From: Dongia_A sp039808885
Lineage (GTDB): Bacteria; Pseudomonadota; Alphaproteobacteria; Dongiales; Dongiaceae
Assembly: GCA_039808885.1 (NCBI GenBank)
Contig: JBDHTX010000017.1
Span: 30,671 to 94,670, forward strand
Direction of reading: 5' to 3'
DNA length: 64,000 bases
The notes under the pieces are model-generated. The model searched no databases and was not told the origin of the DNA. It worked only from the letters and a program-made list of their open reading frames with translations. Below are positions 44,062 through 52,514 of this stretch, one piece after another (within the stretch, counting starts at the first letter, position 1; each line of letters starts with the position of its first letter). The position numbers were made by a program, and so were the translations under genes.

Positions 44062-44909
44062 CAGTGCTTGCCCCGCAGCGTCGGATCGAGCAGGTCGCGC
44101 AACGCGTCGCCCACCAGGTTCACCGCCAGCGCCAGCAGCGCCACCGCGAAGCCGGGAAAGAACACCAGCCAGGGCGCCGACTGGAAATAGGACTGGCCGT
44201 CATAGACGATGTTGCCCCAGCTCGGCTCCGGCGGCTGCACGCCGACGCCGAGATAGGACAGCAGCGCCTCGAACAGCACGGTGGTCGAGATGCCGAGCGT
44301 GCCCCAGACGATGATGATGGGCATCAGGTGCGGCAGGATGTGCTTGAACAGGATGCGCGACGTATCGGCGCCGATGGCGCGCTCGGCGGCGATGAACTCG
44401 CGTTCCGCCAGCGACGTGGTCTCGGCAAAGACGACGCGCGCGATCGGTCCCCAGTTCACCAAAGCGATCACCAGGACGACCAGCCAGAGGCTCGGCCCGT
44501 GCAGGGCGGCGATGGTGATGGCGAGGATGAGGGCGGGAAACGCCATCACCAGATCGGTCGATCGCATCAGCACGGCTCCGGTCAGCCCGCGCAGGAAACC
44601 CGCGGTGATGCCGACCAGCGTCCCGATCAGGAGCGCAATCCCATTTGCCAGCAACCCGACGATCAGCGAAGTGCGGGCGCCGTAGATCATCCGCGAGAGC
44701 AGGTCACGGCCGAGCAGGTCGGTGCCGAACAGGAAGCGCTCATTGGGCGGCAGCGGCGAGCCTTCGAGGGTCAGGCCGTCGAAGAACTGCTCCTCGGGCG
44801 AATAGGGAGCGATGACCGGCGCGAAGACGGCGATGATGACGAAGGCAAGGGCAATGACCAGACCGGCCATCGCCAAAGGCCGGTGCAACAGCCCGCGCCA
44901 CACGTTCAT
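44061..44909 (-). CDS. Dipeptide-type ABC transporter permease, DppC subunit
   Basis: 282 residues. First gene of the operon. The N-terminal helix MAGLVIALAFVIIAVFAPVI is followed by FLFGTDLLGRDLLSRMIYGA (conserved DppC block), SLIVGLLANGIALLIGTLVG, the EAA loop EFIAAERAIGADTSRILFKH and LPHLMPIIIVWGTLGISTTV. The stop overlaps the start of the DppB gene, consistent with a coupled operon. A GTCAT-type repeat lies upstream. Confidence 0.95.
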   Translation of the reverse strand: MNVWRGLLHRPLAMAGLVIALAFVIIAVFAPVIAPYSPEEQFFDGLTLEGSPLPPNERFLFGTDLLGRDLLSRMIYGARTSLIVGLLANGIALLIGTLVGITAGFLRGLTGAVLMRSTDLVMAFPALILAITIAALHGPSLWLVVLVIALVNWGPIARVVFAETTSLAEREFIAAERAIGADTSRILFKHILPHLMPIIIVWGTLGISTTVLFEALLSYLGVGVQPPEPSWGNIVYDGQSYFQSAPWLVFFPGFAVALLALAVNLVGDALRDLLDPTLRGKH

Positions 44910-45080
44910 CTCACCCGCCCCGTCCTAGCCTGCGTTCTTAAGGTCGCGCAGCGCCCGGAGTCTGCCGCAGCCGGGCGGCCGCGCGCAAGGCCGAACCATG
45001 CACATTTGTCATGCAAGATGAGGAGGCTAGCGGCGCAATTTGAGGCAGGAACCGGGAGCGGCCGTGATTCTCGCGTGCTC

Positions 45081-45172
45081 GTCATCCCGGCCGAGCGCAG
45101 CGAGCGCCGGGATCCACCCCGCCGTCGCATGAGCGGTCCTGAAATGGATCCCGGGGCAAGCCCGGGATGACG
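45081..45172. repeat. GTCAT...ATGAC intergenic repeat, copy 2
   Basis: It begins GTCATCCCGGCCGAGCGCAG and ends GGATCCCGGGGCAAGCCCGG followed by GATGAC; the arms are inverted copies. It sits in the 311-base spacer between the moeA stop and the transport operon start, which otherwise shows nothing recognisable. Confidence 0.82.
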
Positions 45173-45220
45173 CACGAGAACGGGGCAACGCCCGAGAAGG
45201 CGCGGCGAAAATCCTACGAC

Positions 45221-46438
45221 CTAGATCGACAGGCACCCGCCGCCCAGCATCAGCACCTCGACCGGGTCGCCTGCCTTGGCGGCGGGGGCGTGGGGCGGGC
45301 GGATGATCAGGCAATCGGCGGAGGCGATCAGGGACAGCATGGCGCTGTCCTGCTTGTCGAAGGGCGTCGCGGTCGTGCGGCCGGCGGCATCGACGCCCAG
45401 ATGCGCGCGCAGGTAATCCTGGCGCTGGTCGTTGGCCCGCAGGTCGCGGCCCAGGGCGACCACCGGATTCGGCCGCGCCTTGGCGGCGAGGCCCAGCATG
45501 CGCTCGATGGCAGGCTTCAGGAACAGCGTGGCGGTGACGATGGCCGAGACCGGATTGCCCGGCAGGCCGAGAACATTCATCGCACCCAGGCGGCCGAACA
45601 TCAGCGGCTTGCCGGGACGCATGGCGACCTTCCAGAAGGCGAGGTCCATGCCGCGCGCCTTGAGCGCCTTCTGCACCAGGTCGTGGTCGCCGACCGAGGC
45701 GCCGCCGAGCGTCACCAGGGCGTCGCAGCCCGTGGCGGCGTCCAGCGCGCCGTCGAGGTCCGCCATGGTGTCGCGCGCGATGCCGAGATTGAGCGGCTCC
45801 GCCCCGCAGGCGGCGACGAAGGCGGAAAGGCCGATGCCGTTGCTGCCGATGATCTGCGCCGGGCCGACCGGGTCGCCCGGATTGACCAGCTCGTCCCCCG
45901 TGGAGAGCAGCGCGACCCGCGGCTTGCGCGAGACGCTGAGCCAGGGCCGGTTCATGGCGGCGGCGAGGGCGATGTCGCGGGCGCTCAGATAGCGCCCGGC
46001 GGGCAGCCCCACATCGCCGGCCTTGAAGTCGAAGCCGGCGCGGCGGATGTGCTGGCCGGGGTTGCGGTCGCCCTCGCGCACGGTGACGTGGTCGCCGTCG
46101 GCCTCGGTGTTCTCCTGGATGATGATGGTGTCGGCGCCCGCCGGAACGACGGCGCCGGTGAAGATGCGCGCCGCCTCGCCGGGGCCGATCCTGCCCTCCG
46201 GTGCCTGGCCGGCGGCGATCTTCAACGTGACCTTGAGCCGCGCCGGCAGCGTCGCCACGTCGGCGGCACGCACCGCATAGCCGTCCATCGCCGAGACATC
46301 GGCCGGCGGCTGGGTCAGCCGCGCGGTCAGCGGCTCGGCCAGCACCCGGCCGAAGGCGCGGTCGACCGACACCGTTTCCGCGCCGATCGGCGCGAAGGCG
46401 GAAACGATCTTGTCGGTGGCTTCGGCGACGGAGAGCAT
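45221..46438 (-). CDS. moeA: Molybdopterin molybdenumtransferase MoeA
   Basis: 405 residues, the normal length. Conserved blocks: SVAEATDKIVSAFAPIGAET, PPADVSAMDGYAVRAADVAT, AARIFTGAVVPAGADTIIIQ, ARDIALAAAMNRPWLSVSRK, VALLSTGDELVNPGD, GGASVGDHDLVQKALKARGM and MFGRLGAMNVLGLPGNPVSA. It inserts molybdenum into molybdopterin-AMP. It follows moaC on the same strand, separated by repeat copy 3; trpD, trpC, moaC and moeA in this order are common in alphaproteobacteria. Confidence 0.96.
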   Translation of the reverse strand: MLSVAEATDKIVSAFAPIGAETVSVDRAFGRVLAEPLTARLTQPPADVSAMDGYAVRAADVATLPARLKVTLKIAAGQAPEGRIGPGEAARIFTGAVVPAGADTIIIQENTEADGDHVTVREGDRNPGQHIRRAGFDFKAGDVGLPAGRYLSARDIALAAAMNRPWLSVSRKPRVALLSTGDELVNPGDPVGPAQIIGSNGIGLSAFVAACGAEPLNLGIARDTMADLDGALDAATGCDALVTLGGASVGDHDLVQKALKARGMDLAFWKVAMRPGKPLMFGRLGAMNVLGLPGNPVSAIVTATLFLKPAIERMLGLAAKARPNPVVALGRDLRANDQRQDYLRAHLGVDAAGRTTATPFDKQDSAMLSLIASADCLIIRPPHAPAAKAGDPVEVLMLGGGCLSI

Positions 46439-46460
46439 GGCGCTGTCCTAAAATGCTCCG

Positions 46461-46534
46461 TCATGCCCGGGCGTGTCCCGGGCATCCGTCGCGATGCCGC
46501 ACGATGGATTGCCGGGACAAGCCCGGCAATGACA
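46461..46534. repeat. GTCAT...ATGAC intergenic repeat, copy 3
   Basis: It begins GTCATGCCCGGGCGTGTCCC and ends TGCCGGGACAAGCCCGGCAA followed by TGAC. It lies between moaC and moeA, so its hairpin would be transcribed within the operon. Confidence 0.8.
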
Positions 46535-46565
46535 GTTGAAAGGGGAAGACAACCGGAGGCTCACG

Positions 46566-47042
46566 TCACGCCCCTTCATACGTCCCCGACTTGCCGCCGC
46601 TCTTGTGGACCAGGCGGATGTCGGTCAGGCGCATGCCTTTATCAACGGCCTTGCACATGTCGTAGACGGTGAGGGCGGCGACCGAGACGGCGGTCAGCGC
46701 CTCCATCTCCACGCCGGTCTTGCCGCTGAGCTTGCAGGTGGCGGTGATGTCGACGGCGTTGCGCTCCGGGTCCACCGTCAGATCGACGCTGACCGAGGTG
46801 AGGGCCAGGGGGTGGCAGAGCGGGATCAGGTCGGGCGTCTTCTTCGCGCCCATGATGCCGGCCAGCCGCGCGACGGACAGCACGTCGCCCTTCTTGATGC
46901 CGCCCTGGCGGATGAGCGCGATGGTCTCCGGCTGCAGGAGCACGGAGCCCTTGGCGGTGGCGACGCGCTCGGTCACCTCCTTGCCGCCGACATCGACCAT
47001 GTGGGCGTTGCCCTGGTCGTCGAAATGGGTGAAGCCGCTCAT
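46566..47042 (-). CDS. moaC: Cyclic pyranopterin monophosphate synthase MoaC
   Basis: 158 residues, the usual size. MoaC blocks: THFDDQGNAHMVDVGGKEVT, GDVLSVARLAGIMGAKKTPD, LIPLCHPLALTSVSVDLTVD (active-site His), KTGVEMEALTAVSVAALTVY and DMCKAVDKGMRLTDIRLVHK. It makes cyclic pyranopterin monophosphate in molybdenum cofactor biosynthesis, after MoaA (not in the window). Starts 1 base after the trpC stop. Confidence 0.97.
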   Translation of the reverse strand: MSGFTHFDDQGNAHMVDVGGKEVTERVATAKGSVLLQPETIALIRQGGIKKGDVLSVARLAGIMGAKKTPDLIPLCHPLALTSVSVDLTVDPERNAVDITATCKLSGKTGVEMEALTAVSVAALTVYDMCKAVDKGMRLTDIRLVHKSGGKSGTYEGA

Positions 47043-47043
47043 C

Positions 47044-47868
47044 TTATTCGGCCGCGATCGCGGGCGCGTGACGGCCGAGCAGGCTGCGCGTCGCCGCGGT
47101 CACGTCCGCCTGCCGCATCAGGGATTCGCCGACCAGGAAGATCGAGGCGCCGACCCGGTGCATCCGCTCCAGATCGGCGGTGGCGTAGAGCCCGCTCTCG
47201 GCCACCAGCATGCGGTCCTTCGGCACCATCGGGGCCAGTTTCTCCGTCACCGCAAGGTCGACCTGCAAGGTCTTGAGATTGCGATTATTCACGCCGATCA
47301 ATCCGGAGCCGAGCCGGAGCGCGCGCTCCATCTCGGGCGCGTCATGGACCTCGACCAGCACATCCATGCCGAGGTCGAAGGCGAGGGATTCCAGTTCCGC
47401 CGCCTCCGCATCCTCCAGCGCCGCCATGATCAGCAGGATGCAATCGGCGCCGATCGCGCGGGCCTCGAACACCTGGTAGGGGTCGAGCATGAAATCCTTG
47501 CGCAGGGCCGGCAGGCGGCAGGCCTGGCGCGCCTGCTCCAGGAACGCGTCATCGCCCTGGAAATACGGCTTGTCGGTCAGCACCGACAGGCAAGTGGCGC
47601 CGCCCGCCGCATAGGCGCGCGCCAAAGCGGGCGGATCGAAATCCGCGCGGATGAGGCCCTTGGAGGGCGAGGCGCGCTTGATCTCGGCGATCAGGCCGAA
47701 GCTGCCGGCCTTGACCACGCGCTCCAGCCGGGCGCGAAAGCCGCGCGGCGGGTCGGCGCGGTTGCGCGCCTCGGCGGCGGCACGGATCTCCGACAGCGGC
47801 CGGCGCGCCTTGCTCTCGGCGACATGCGTGCGCTTGTCGGCGCAGATCTTGGCCAGCACGTCGCTCAT
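47044..47868 (-). CDS. trpC: Indole-3-glycerol phosphate synthase
   Basis: 274 residues, a monofunctional TrpC. TIM-barrel motifs: FGLIAEIKRASPSKGLIRAD (catalytic Lys), AAGGATCLSVLTDKPYFQGD, ALRKDFMLDPYQVFEARAIG, GVNNRNLKTLQVDLAVTEKL and LVAESGLYATADLERM. It converts carboxyphenylaminodeoxyribulose phosphate to indole-glycerol phosphate in tryptophan synthesis. It overlaps trpD by 4 bases. Confidence 0.97.
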   Translation of the reverse strand: MSDVLAKICADKRTHVAESKARRPLSEIRAAAEARNRADPPRGFRARLERVVKAGSFGLIAEIKRASPSKGLIRADFDPPALARAYAAGGATCLSVLTDKPYFQGDDAFLEQARQACRLPALRKDFMLDPYQVFEARAIGADCILLIMAALEDAEAAELESLAFDLGMDVLVEVHDAPEMERALRLGSGLIGVNNRNLKTLQVDLAVTEKLAPMVPKDRMLVAESGLYATADLERMHRVGASIFLVGESLMRQADVTAATRSLLGRHAPAIAAE

Positions 47869-48905
47869 GCCGGTGCCTTGGCCTGGTTGGTGAAGCGGAT
47901 GAGGTTCTCCAGCACCTGGCGGGCTTTTGCAAAATCAACGGCTTCCGCCGCCAGCTTCATGCCGGCCTTGATGTCGGTTGTCTTGTCCGCCACGACCAGC
48001 GCGGCCCCCGCGTTCAGCAGCACGATGTCGCGATAGGGGCCGGTCTCGCCGTCGAACAAGGCGCGGATCGCCGCCGCGTTCTGCTCCGGGTCGCCGCCCC
48101 GGATGTCGGCGGCGCCGGCCGTCTCCAGGCCAAGTTCGGAGGGCGAGATTTCGAAGCGGCGAATGGCGCCGTTCTTCAATTCGCAGACATGGCTGACCGT
48201 GGTGGTGGTCAGCTCGTCCAGCCCGTCGCCGCCATGCACCACCCAGGCATGGGTGCTGCCCAGGTTCTTCAGCACCTGCGCCATCGGCTCCAGCCACTGC
48301 TCGGCGAAGACGCCGAGCAGCTGCCGGGTGACGCCGGCGGGATTCGAGAGCGGCCCCATGATGTTGAAGATGGTCCGGGTGCCGAGCTCGACCCGCGACG
48401 GGCCGACATGGCGCATGGCGCTGTGGTGCTTCTGCGCCCACATGAAGGTGGTGCCGACCGCGGCAAGGGCGCCTTCGACCGTCTCCATGTCGGCGTCGAT
48501 GTTGACGCCGAGGGCGGCCAGCACGTCGGCCGCCCCGCTCTTGGAGGAGGCGGCGCGGTTGCCGTGCTTGGCGACCGGCACGCCGCAGGCGGCGCAGACG
48601 AAGGCGACGGCCGTTGAAATGTTCAAAGTCCCGGCCTGATCCCCGCCGGTGCCGCAGACGTCGATGGCGCCGGCCGGCGACTTGATGCGGGTCATCTTGT
48701 CCCGCATCACCGACACCGCCCCGGTGATCTCGTCGATAGTCTCGCCGCGCACCCGCATGGCCATCAGGAAGCCGCCGATCTGCGCCGGCGTCGCCTCGCC
48801 CGACATCATGATGCCGAAGGCCTGCTCGGCCTGCTGGCGCGACAGCGGGCGGCCTTGCGCGAGCTGTCCGATGAAGCCCTTGAGGTCTGTGGGCGCGCTG
48901 CTCAT
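47865..48905 (-). CDS. trpD: Anthranilate phosphoribosyltransferase
   Basis: 346 residues. The signature CGTGGDQAGTLNISTAVAFV is present, with Gln where Gly is usual after GGD. It is followed by VPVAKHGNRAASSKSGAADV, MRHVGPSRVELGTRTIFNIM, PLSNPAGVTRQLLGVFAEQW and VVHGGDGLDELTTTTVSHVC. It transfers phosphoribose to anthranilate. It overlaps trpG by 4 bases and trpC by 4 bases, a tightly coupled trpGDC unit. Confidence 0.97.
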   Translation of the reverse strand: MSSAPTDLKGFIGQLAQGRPLSRQQAEQAFGIMMSGEATPAQIGGFLMAMRVRGETIDEITGAVSVMRDKMTRIKSPAGAIDVCGTGGDQAGTLNISTAVAFVCAACGVPVAKHGNRAASSKSGAADVLAALGVNIDADMETVEGALAAVGTTFMWAQKHHSAMRHVGPSRVELGTRTIFNIMGPLSNPAGVTRQLLGVFAEQWLEPMAQVLKNLGSTHAWVVHGGDGLDELTTTTVSHVCELKNGAIRRFEISPSELGLETAGAADIRGGDPEQNAAAIRALFDGETGPYRDIVLLNAGAALVVADKTTDIKAGMKLAAEAVDFAKARQVLENLIRFTNQAKAPA

Positions 48906-49519
48906 TGCAGCACGCGGGAGCCCGTTGGATTCAAGGGGGCCACATTGCAGCCGGCGTCGCGCAGGAAATTGGCCAGCAGCTGGTGGCCGTGCTCCGAGGC
49001 GATGCTCTCCGGGTGGAACTGGACGCCGCAGAGGGGCAGGGATTTATGCTGCAATCCCATGATGATGCCGTCCTCGGTCTCAGCCGTCACTTCAAGCTCC
49101 GGCGGGAAGCCTTCCGGGGCCACGGTCAGCGAGTGATAGCGCGTCGCCTGGAAATCGTTGGGCAGGCCGCGGAACACGCTCTTGTTCCGGTGATGGACCC
49201 GGGACAGCTTGCCGTGCATCGGCTTGGGCGCCCGCACCACCTTGCCGCCGAAGGCCTGGCCGATCGCCTGGTGGCCGAGGCAGACCCCCAGCAGGGGCAC
49301 CTTGGCCTTGGCCGCGGCCTTGATCAGGTCCAGGCAGATGCCGGCCTTGTCCGGGTCGCAGGGGCCGGGGGACAGGATGATGCCCTGGGGGTGCTTGGCC
49401 AGGACCTCGTCCACGGTGATCTTGTCGTTGCGATAAACCTCGATCTCGGCCCCCAGCTCGCCAAGGAAATGGTAAAGATTGTACGTAAAGCTGTCGTAGT
49501 TATCGATCAGGATGAACAT
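48902..49519 (-). CDS. trpG: Anthranilate synthase glutamine amidotransferase subunit
   Basis: 205 residues from the ATG at 49519 (MFILIDNYDSFTYNLYHFLG); the open frame extends far upstream but not with similarity. Class I glutaminase triad: nucleophile Cys in PLLGVCLGHQAIGQAFGGKV, His/Glu in CGVQFHPESIASEHG. It supplies ammonia to TrpE, whose gene is not in the window. First gene of trpG-trpD-trpC; divergent from the P-ATPase-like gene. Confidence 0.96.
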   Translation of the reverse strand: MFILIDNYDSFTYNLYHFLGELGAEIEVYRNDKITVDEVLAKHPQGIILSPGPCDPDKAGICLDLIKAAAKAKVPLLGVCLGHQAIGQAFGGKVVRAPKPMHGKLSRVHHRNKSVFRGLPNDFQATRYHSLTVAPEGFPPELEVTAETEDGIIMGLQHKSLPLCGVQFHPESIASEHGHQLLANFLRDAGCNVAPLNPTGSRVLQ

Positions 49520-49624
49520 GGCGACGCAAAGCCGGTTTCCGGCACCCCTTTTCCAACGCGGCCGGGAGTTTAGCCGCCCCGGGCGGCGTGAAGCAAGGCA
49601 AGCCCCTGGTCCGGCGGGCGGCCG

Positions 49625-51217
49625 ATGACGACGCGCGCCGCCCCGGCTGAACGGACTGCCCCGACCGCCGCCGGGCCGGCATTCTGGCTGTGGCCGGCGG
49701 CCGTCGCGGTCCTCTCGGCCTGGCCGGTCTGGCGCTCGGTGGCGCCGGAAATCCCCGACCTCGGCACCGGCTGGTTCCGGCTGCAGCCCGCCCTCGGCCT
49801 GGCCCTCGCTCTGCTTTATTGCGCCTGGGCCTGGCCGCGGCGCAAGCGCGTCCATGATTTCGCCTTTCCCTTCTGGGTCATCCTCCTGGCCTTCGGCGGC
49901 GTGGTCCTCGCCTTGCAGCGCGGCGACGCCGGCGGCGCCGACCTCTGCGTGCTGATGATCGCCTGGACCGCCGGCACGACGATCTTCGCGTCGCTGGTCC
50001 TGCTGCAGGTCGAGGCGGCGGGACTGGCCGCCGGCTGCAAGGCGCCGCATCACGGCAACCTGTTCCCGCCGGTGCCATGGCTCGCCGCCGGCTACGGGGT
50101 GGCGATGCTGGGCGTCACCTTCCTGTGGACTCTGTCGCCCAGCTCCGCCGCGGTCATGGGCGTGATCTCGCCGGGCGCCATCCTGGCCTGGGCGGCGCTG
50201 TCCGACACGGCGCGCTCGGTGCTGGCCGGGCGTCGGGTCCATTTCGCCAACGCCTGGTTCCTGACCAAATTGACCGGCCTGCGGCGCTGGCGGCTGATGT
50301 CGCCGGCGATCCTGCTGTCCGACCGGCCGAAGGTCACCGGTCTCTATCCCGCCGAGAATATCAAGCCGGGCGACCTGGCGGCGCTCGCCGCCGCGCTCAC
50401 CATGGACGACAAGAGCGAGCTCGGCCGCGCGATCCAGGAATTCGGCGTCTCGCACCGCATCCGCCTGCCGGTGCTGAAGGACACGCCGGGCCAGCCGGCG
50501 ATGCAGGGGCGCAGCGCCACCTTGCCGAACGGCGCCGAGATCGAGTTGTGCGATCCGGCGACGCTATCCGGCGACGGCTTCGACCTGGCGCCGTTCGCGG
50601 AGGCGGCGGATCTGGCGCGATCGTTGAACCGCGAGAGCCTCGCCGTCATCGAGCGCCGGCCGCAGCCGCGCGTGCTGGGACTCATCGTCTTCGCCATCGG
50701 CTCGCGCACGGGTGCGGCCGGCGCGTTGCAGTCCTTCGGCGCGCAGGGCAAGGAGGTGATCCTCGCGGCGGCGGCGCGCGACCGCCGCGACGAGCCGGCG
50801 CTGAAGTCCCTGCAGGTGGCCGCCGTGTCCGAGGGCGCGGGCGATGACGCCGGCACCGTGCACGTGATCCGCCCGGACCAGGCCGTCGCGCCCGATGCGG
50901 CGTCGATGATCCTGCGTTTCGGCACCGCGCGGCCGGTTGCGGCGGAGGCGGTCGCGCCGCTGGTCGCCGATCGCGAGGACGCCCGCGTGCTGTCGGACCT
51001 GGCGCGCTTCGCGGCCGATTTCCGCGCCCGCATGTTGATCGTCGCGCTGCTGACCAACGCGCCCGGCTGGGTGTTGATCGCGGCTGCCTTCGGCTATGCG
51101 CCGCAATCGCCGCTGCTGGTCACCGGAGTCGCGGTCGTCGGCATCGCCATGGCGGTCGCGACGCCGCAGGTGTTGCGCCTGTCGCCGACCCTGGCTAAGG
51201 AAGTGGATGAAGAATAG
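49625..51217 (+). CDS. P1B-type ATPase-like membrane protein lacking the catalytic motifs
   Basis: 530 residues. Six hydrophobic segments lie before residue 195 and two after 470 (MLIVALLTNAPGWVLIAAAF, LLVTGVAVVGIAMAVATPQV), with a soluble part between. This is the layout of a P1B metal ATPase. Local resemblance supports it: ISPGAILAWAALSDTARSVL occupies the CPC segment (SPG instead of CPC); VHFANAWFLTKL matches the VLIKNAEALEKL stretch; ILLSDRPKVTGLYPAENIKP followed by LAALAAALTMDDKSELGRAI matches the region after the phosphorylation site. The DKTGT motif appears deleted, the HP motif is replaced, and TGD and GDGxND are absent (EVILAAAARDRRDEP; TVHVIRPDQAVAPDAAS). Likely a non-catalytic relative; the role is unknown. 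The deacetylase gene follows 6 bases later. Confidence 0.62.
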   Translation: MTTRAAPAERTAPTAAGPAFWLWPAAVAVLSAWPVWRSVAPEIPDLGTGWFRLQPALGLALALLYCAWAWPRRKRVHDFAFPFWVILLAFGGVVLALQRGDAGGADLCVLMIAWTAGTTIFASLVLLQVEAAGLAAGCKAPHHGNLFPPVPWLAAGYGVAMLGVTFLWTLSPSSAAVMGVISPGAILAWAALSDTARSVLAGRRVHFANAWFLTKLTGLRRWRLMSPAILLSDRPKVTGLYPAENIKPGDLAALAAALTMDDKSELGRAIQEFGVSHRIRLPVLKDTPGQPAMQGRSATLPNGAEIELCDPATLSGDGFDLAPFAEAADLARSLNRESLAVIERRPQPRVLGLIVFAIGSRTGAAGALQSFGAQGKEVILAAAARDRRDEPALKSLQVAAVSEGAGDDAGTVHVIRPDQAVAPDAASMILRFGTARPVAAEAVAPLVADREDARVLSDLARFAADFRARMLIVALLTNAPGWVLIAAAFGYAPQSPLLVTGVAVVGIAMAVATPQVLRLSPTLAKEVDEE

Positions 51218-51223
51218 GTTCTC

Positions 51224-52507
51224 ATGACCCGCAAGCAGCGCTCCCGCAGAAAGCCGGCCCGAAAGCGGCGGAAGTCCGTCTCGCCGCTGGCCAAGCTTGG
51301 CGGCGCGGTCGGGCGCACGACGCGCCAGGCGCTGTCGCCTATAGGCTGGACGCGCTTCGCCTTCGGCATCCTGATCGGCGGCGCGCTGGGCGTGGCGACG
51401 GCGCTGATTCCCGACTGGCCGATCTATGACCGGCCGGGCTCGGCGGACAAGGTGATCGCGGCGCCCAGCCCCGAGAGCCACGATCCCACCACCGGCGCCC
51501 GCATGAGCATCGAGATGCCGGAGATGGTGGACACGACCGCGACGGCGCCGCAGCAGGCGACGGTTCCGATGGCGGAAGAGGGTCCGCCGCTGGTGGAGGA
51601 GGGCGCCCCGCCGGAGAGCAAGGTCGAACAGGCGGCGCAGGCGCCGGCGGCGCAAGCGCAACCGGCGAAGCAGCCGCAGGCGCCGAAGCCGGCCGCCAAG
51701 CGCGAGACCGGTGTCGTGAGCACGGCGCAGGCGGCGGATGCCGGCGCGGTCGACGTCTACCCGGCCGGTGGCGCCGGCGACGCGGCCTGGCTGCGCAACT
51801 CGATCGCCTTTTCGGTGCCGCGCGGCCACCCGGTCATCGCCATCGTGCTCGACGATGTCGGAGTGAACCATGCCCATGCGGAAGCGGCCATCAACCTGCC
51901 GGCCGAAATCACGCTCTCGTTCATGACCTATGCCGACGGTGTCGCCGGGATGGCGGCGCGCGCCCGTGCCAGGGGCCATGAACTGATGGTGCATGTGCCG
52001 ATGGAGCCGCTGGGCGGGAAGAACGACCCCGGCCCGAACGCGCTCAAAGTGAATCTGAGCGACGCCGAGATCCTGCGTCGCCTGCGCTGGGGGCTCGACC
52101 GCTTCGACGGCTATGTCGGCATCAACAACCACATGGGCAGCCGCTTCACCCAGGACGACCGGGGCATGCGCCTGGTGATGGAGGAACTGCAGCGCCGCCA
52201 TCTCCTGTTCCTGGATTCGCGCACCATCGCCAACAGCGTCGGCGAGCGGATCGCCGACCAGATCGGCGTCGCCCATGTTTCCCGCGACGTGTTCCTCGAC
52301 GACGACATGAGCGGCGCGGCGGTGGAAAAGCAGCTGGCGATCGCCGAACGGGTGGCGCGCGAAACCGGCCAGGTCATCGCCATCGGCCATCCGCATCCGG
52401 CGACCATCGCGGCGATCAAGGCCTGGCTGCCGCGCGCCAAGGCCCAGGGCTTCATCATCGCGCCGCTGTCGGTGGTGGCGAAGCGGCAGATCGGCGTGAC
52501 CGGCTGA
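51224..52507 (+). CDS. Divergent polysaccharide deacetylase (YibQ/DUF610 family)
   Basis: 427 residues. A basic N-terminus (TRKQRSRRKPARKRRKS) and one membrane helix (FAFGILIGGALGVATALIPD) are followed by a long Pro/Ala/Glu linker and the catalytic-type domain from about 200: VIAIVLDDVGVNHAHAEAAI, ITLSFMTYADGVAGMAARAR, HELMVHVPMEPLGGKNDPGP, GYVGINNHMGSRFTQDDRGM and GQVIAIGHPHPATIAAIKAW. The family keeps the NodB-like fold with altered metal ligands and is usually envelope-associated, often near peptidase CtpA. Here its partner is the ATPase-like membrane protein just upstream. Confidence 0.88.
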   Translation: MTRKQRSRRKPARKRRKSVSPLAKLGGAVGRTTRQALSPIGWTRFAFGILIGGALGVATALIPDWPIYDRPGSADKVIAAPSPESHDPTTGARMSIEMPEMVDTTATAPQQATVPMAEEGPPLVEEGAPPESKVEQAAQAPAAQAQPAKQPQAPKPAAKRETGVVSTAQAADAGAVDVYPAGGAGDAAWLRNSIAFSVPRGHPVIAIVLDDVGVNHAHAEAAINLPAEITLSFMTYADGVAGMAARARARGHELMVHVPMEPLGGKNDPGPNALKVNLSDAEILRRLRWGLDRFDGYVGINNHMGSRFTQDDRGMRLVMEELQRRHLLFLDSRTIANSVGERIADQIGVAHVSRDVFLDDDMSGAAVEKQLAIAERVARETGQVIAIGHPHPATIAAIKAWLPRAKAQGFIIAPLSVVAKRQIGVTG

Positions 52508-52514
52508 GGCCCCG

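Noticed and set aside
49520..50455. Long upstream extension of trpG
   Set aside because: It is antisense to the ATPase-like gene; TrpG similarity begins exactly at the ATG at 49519 (MFILIDNYDS).
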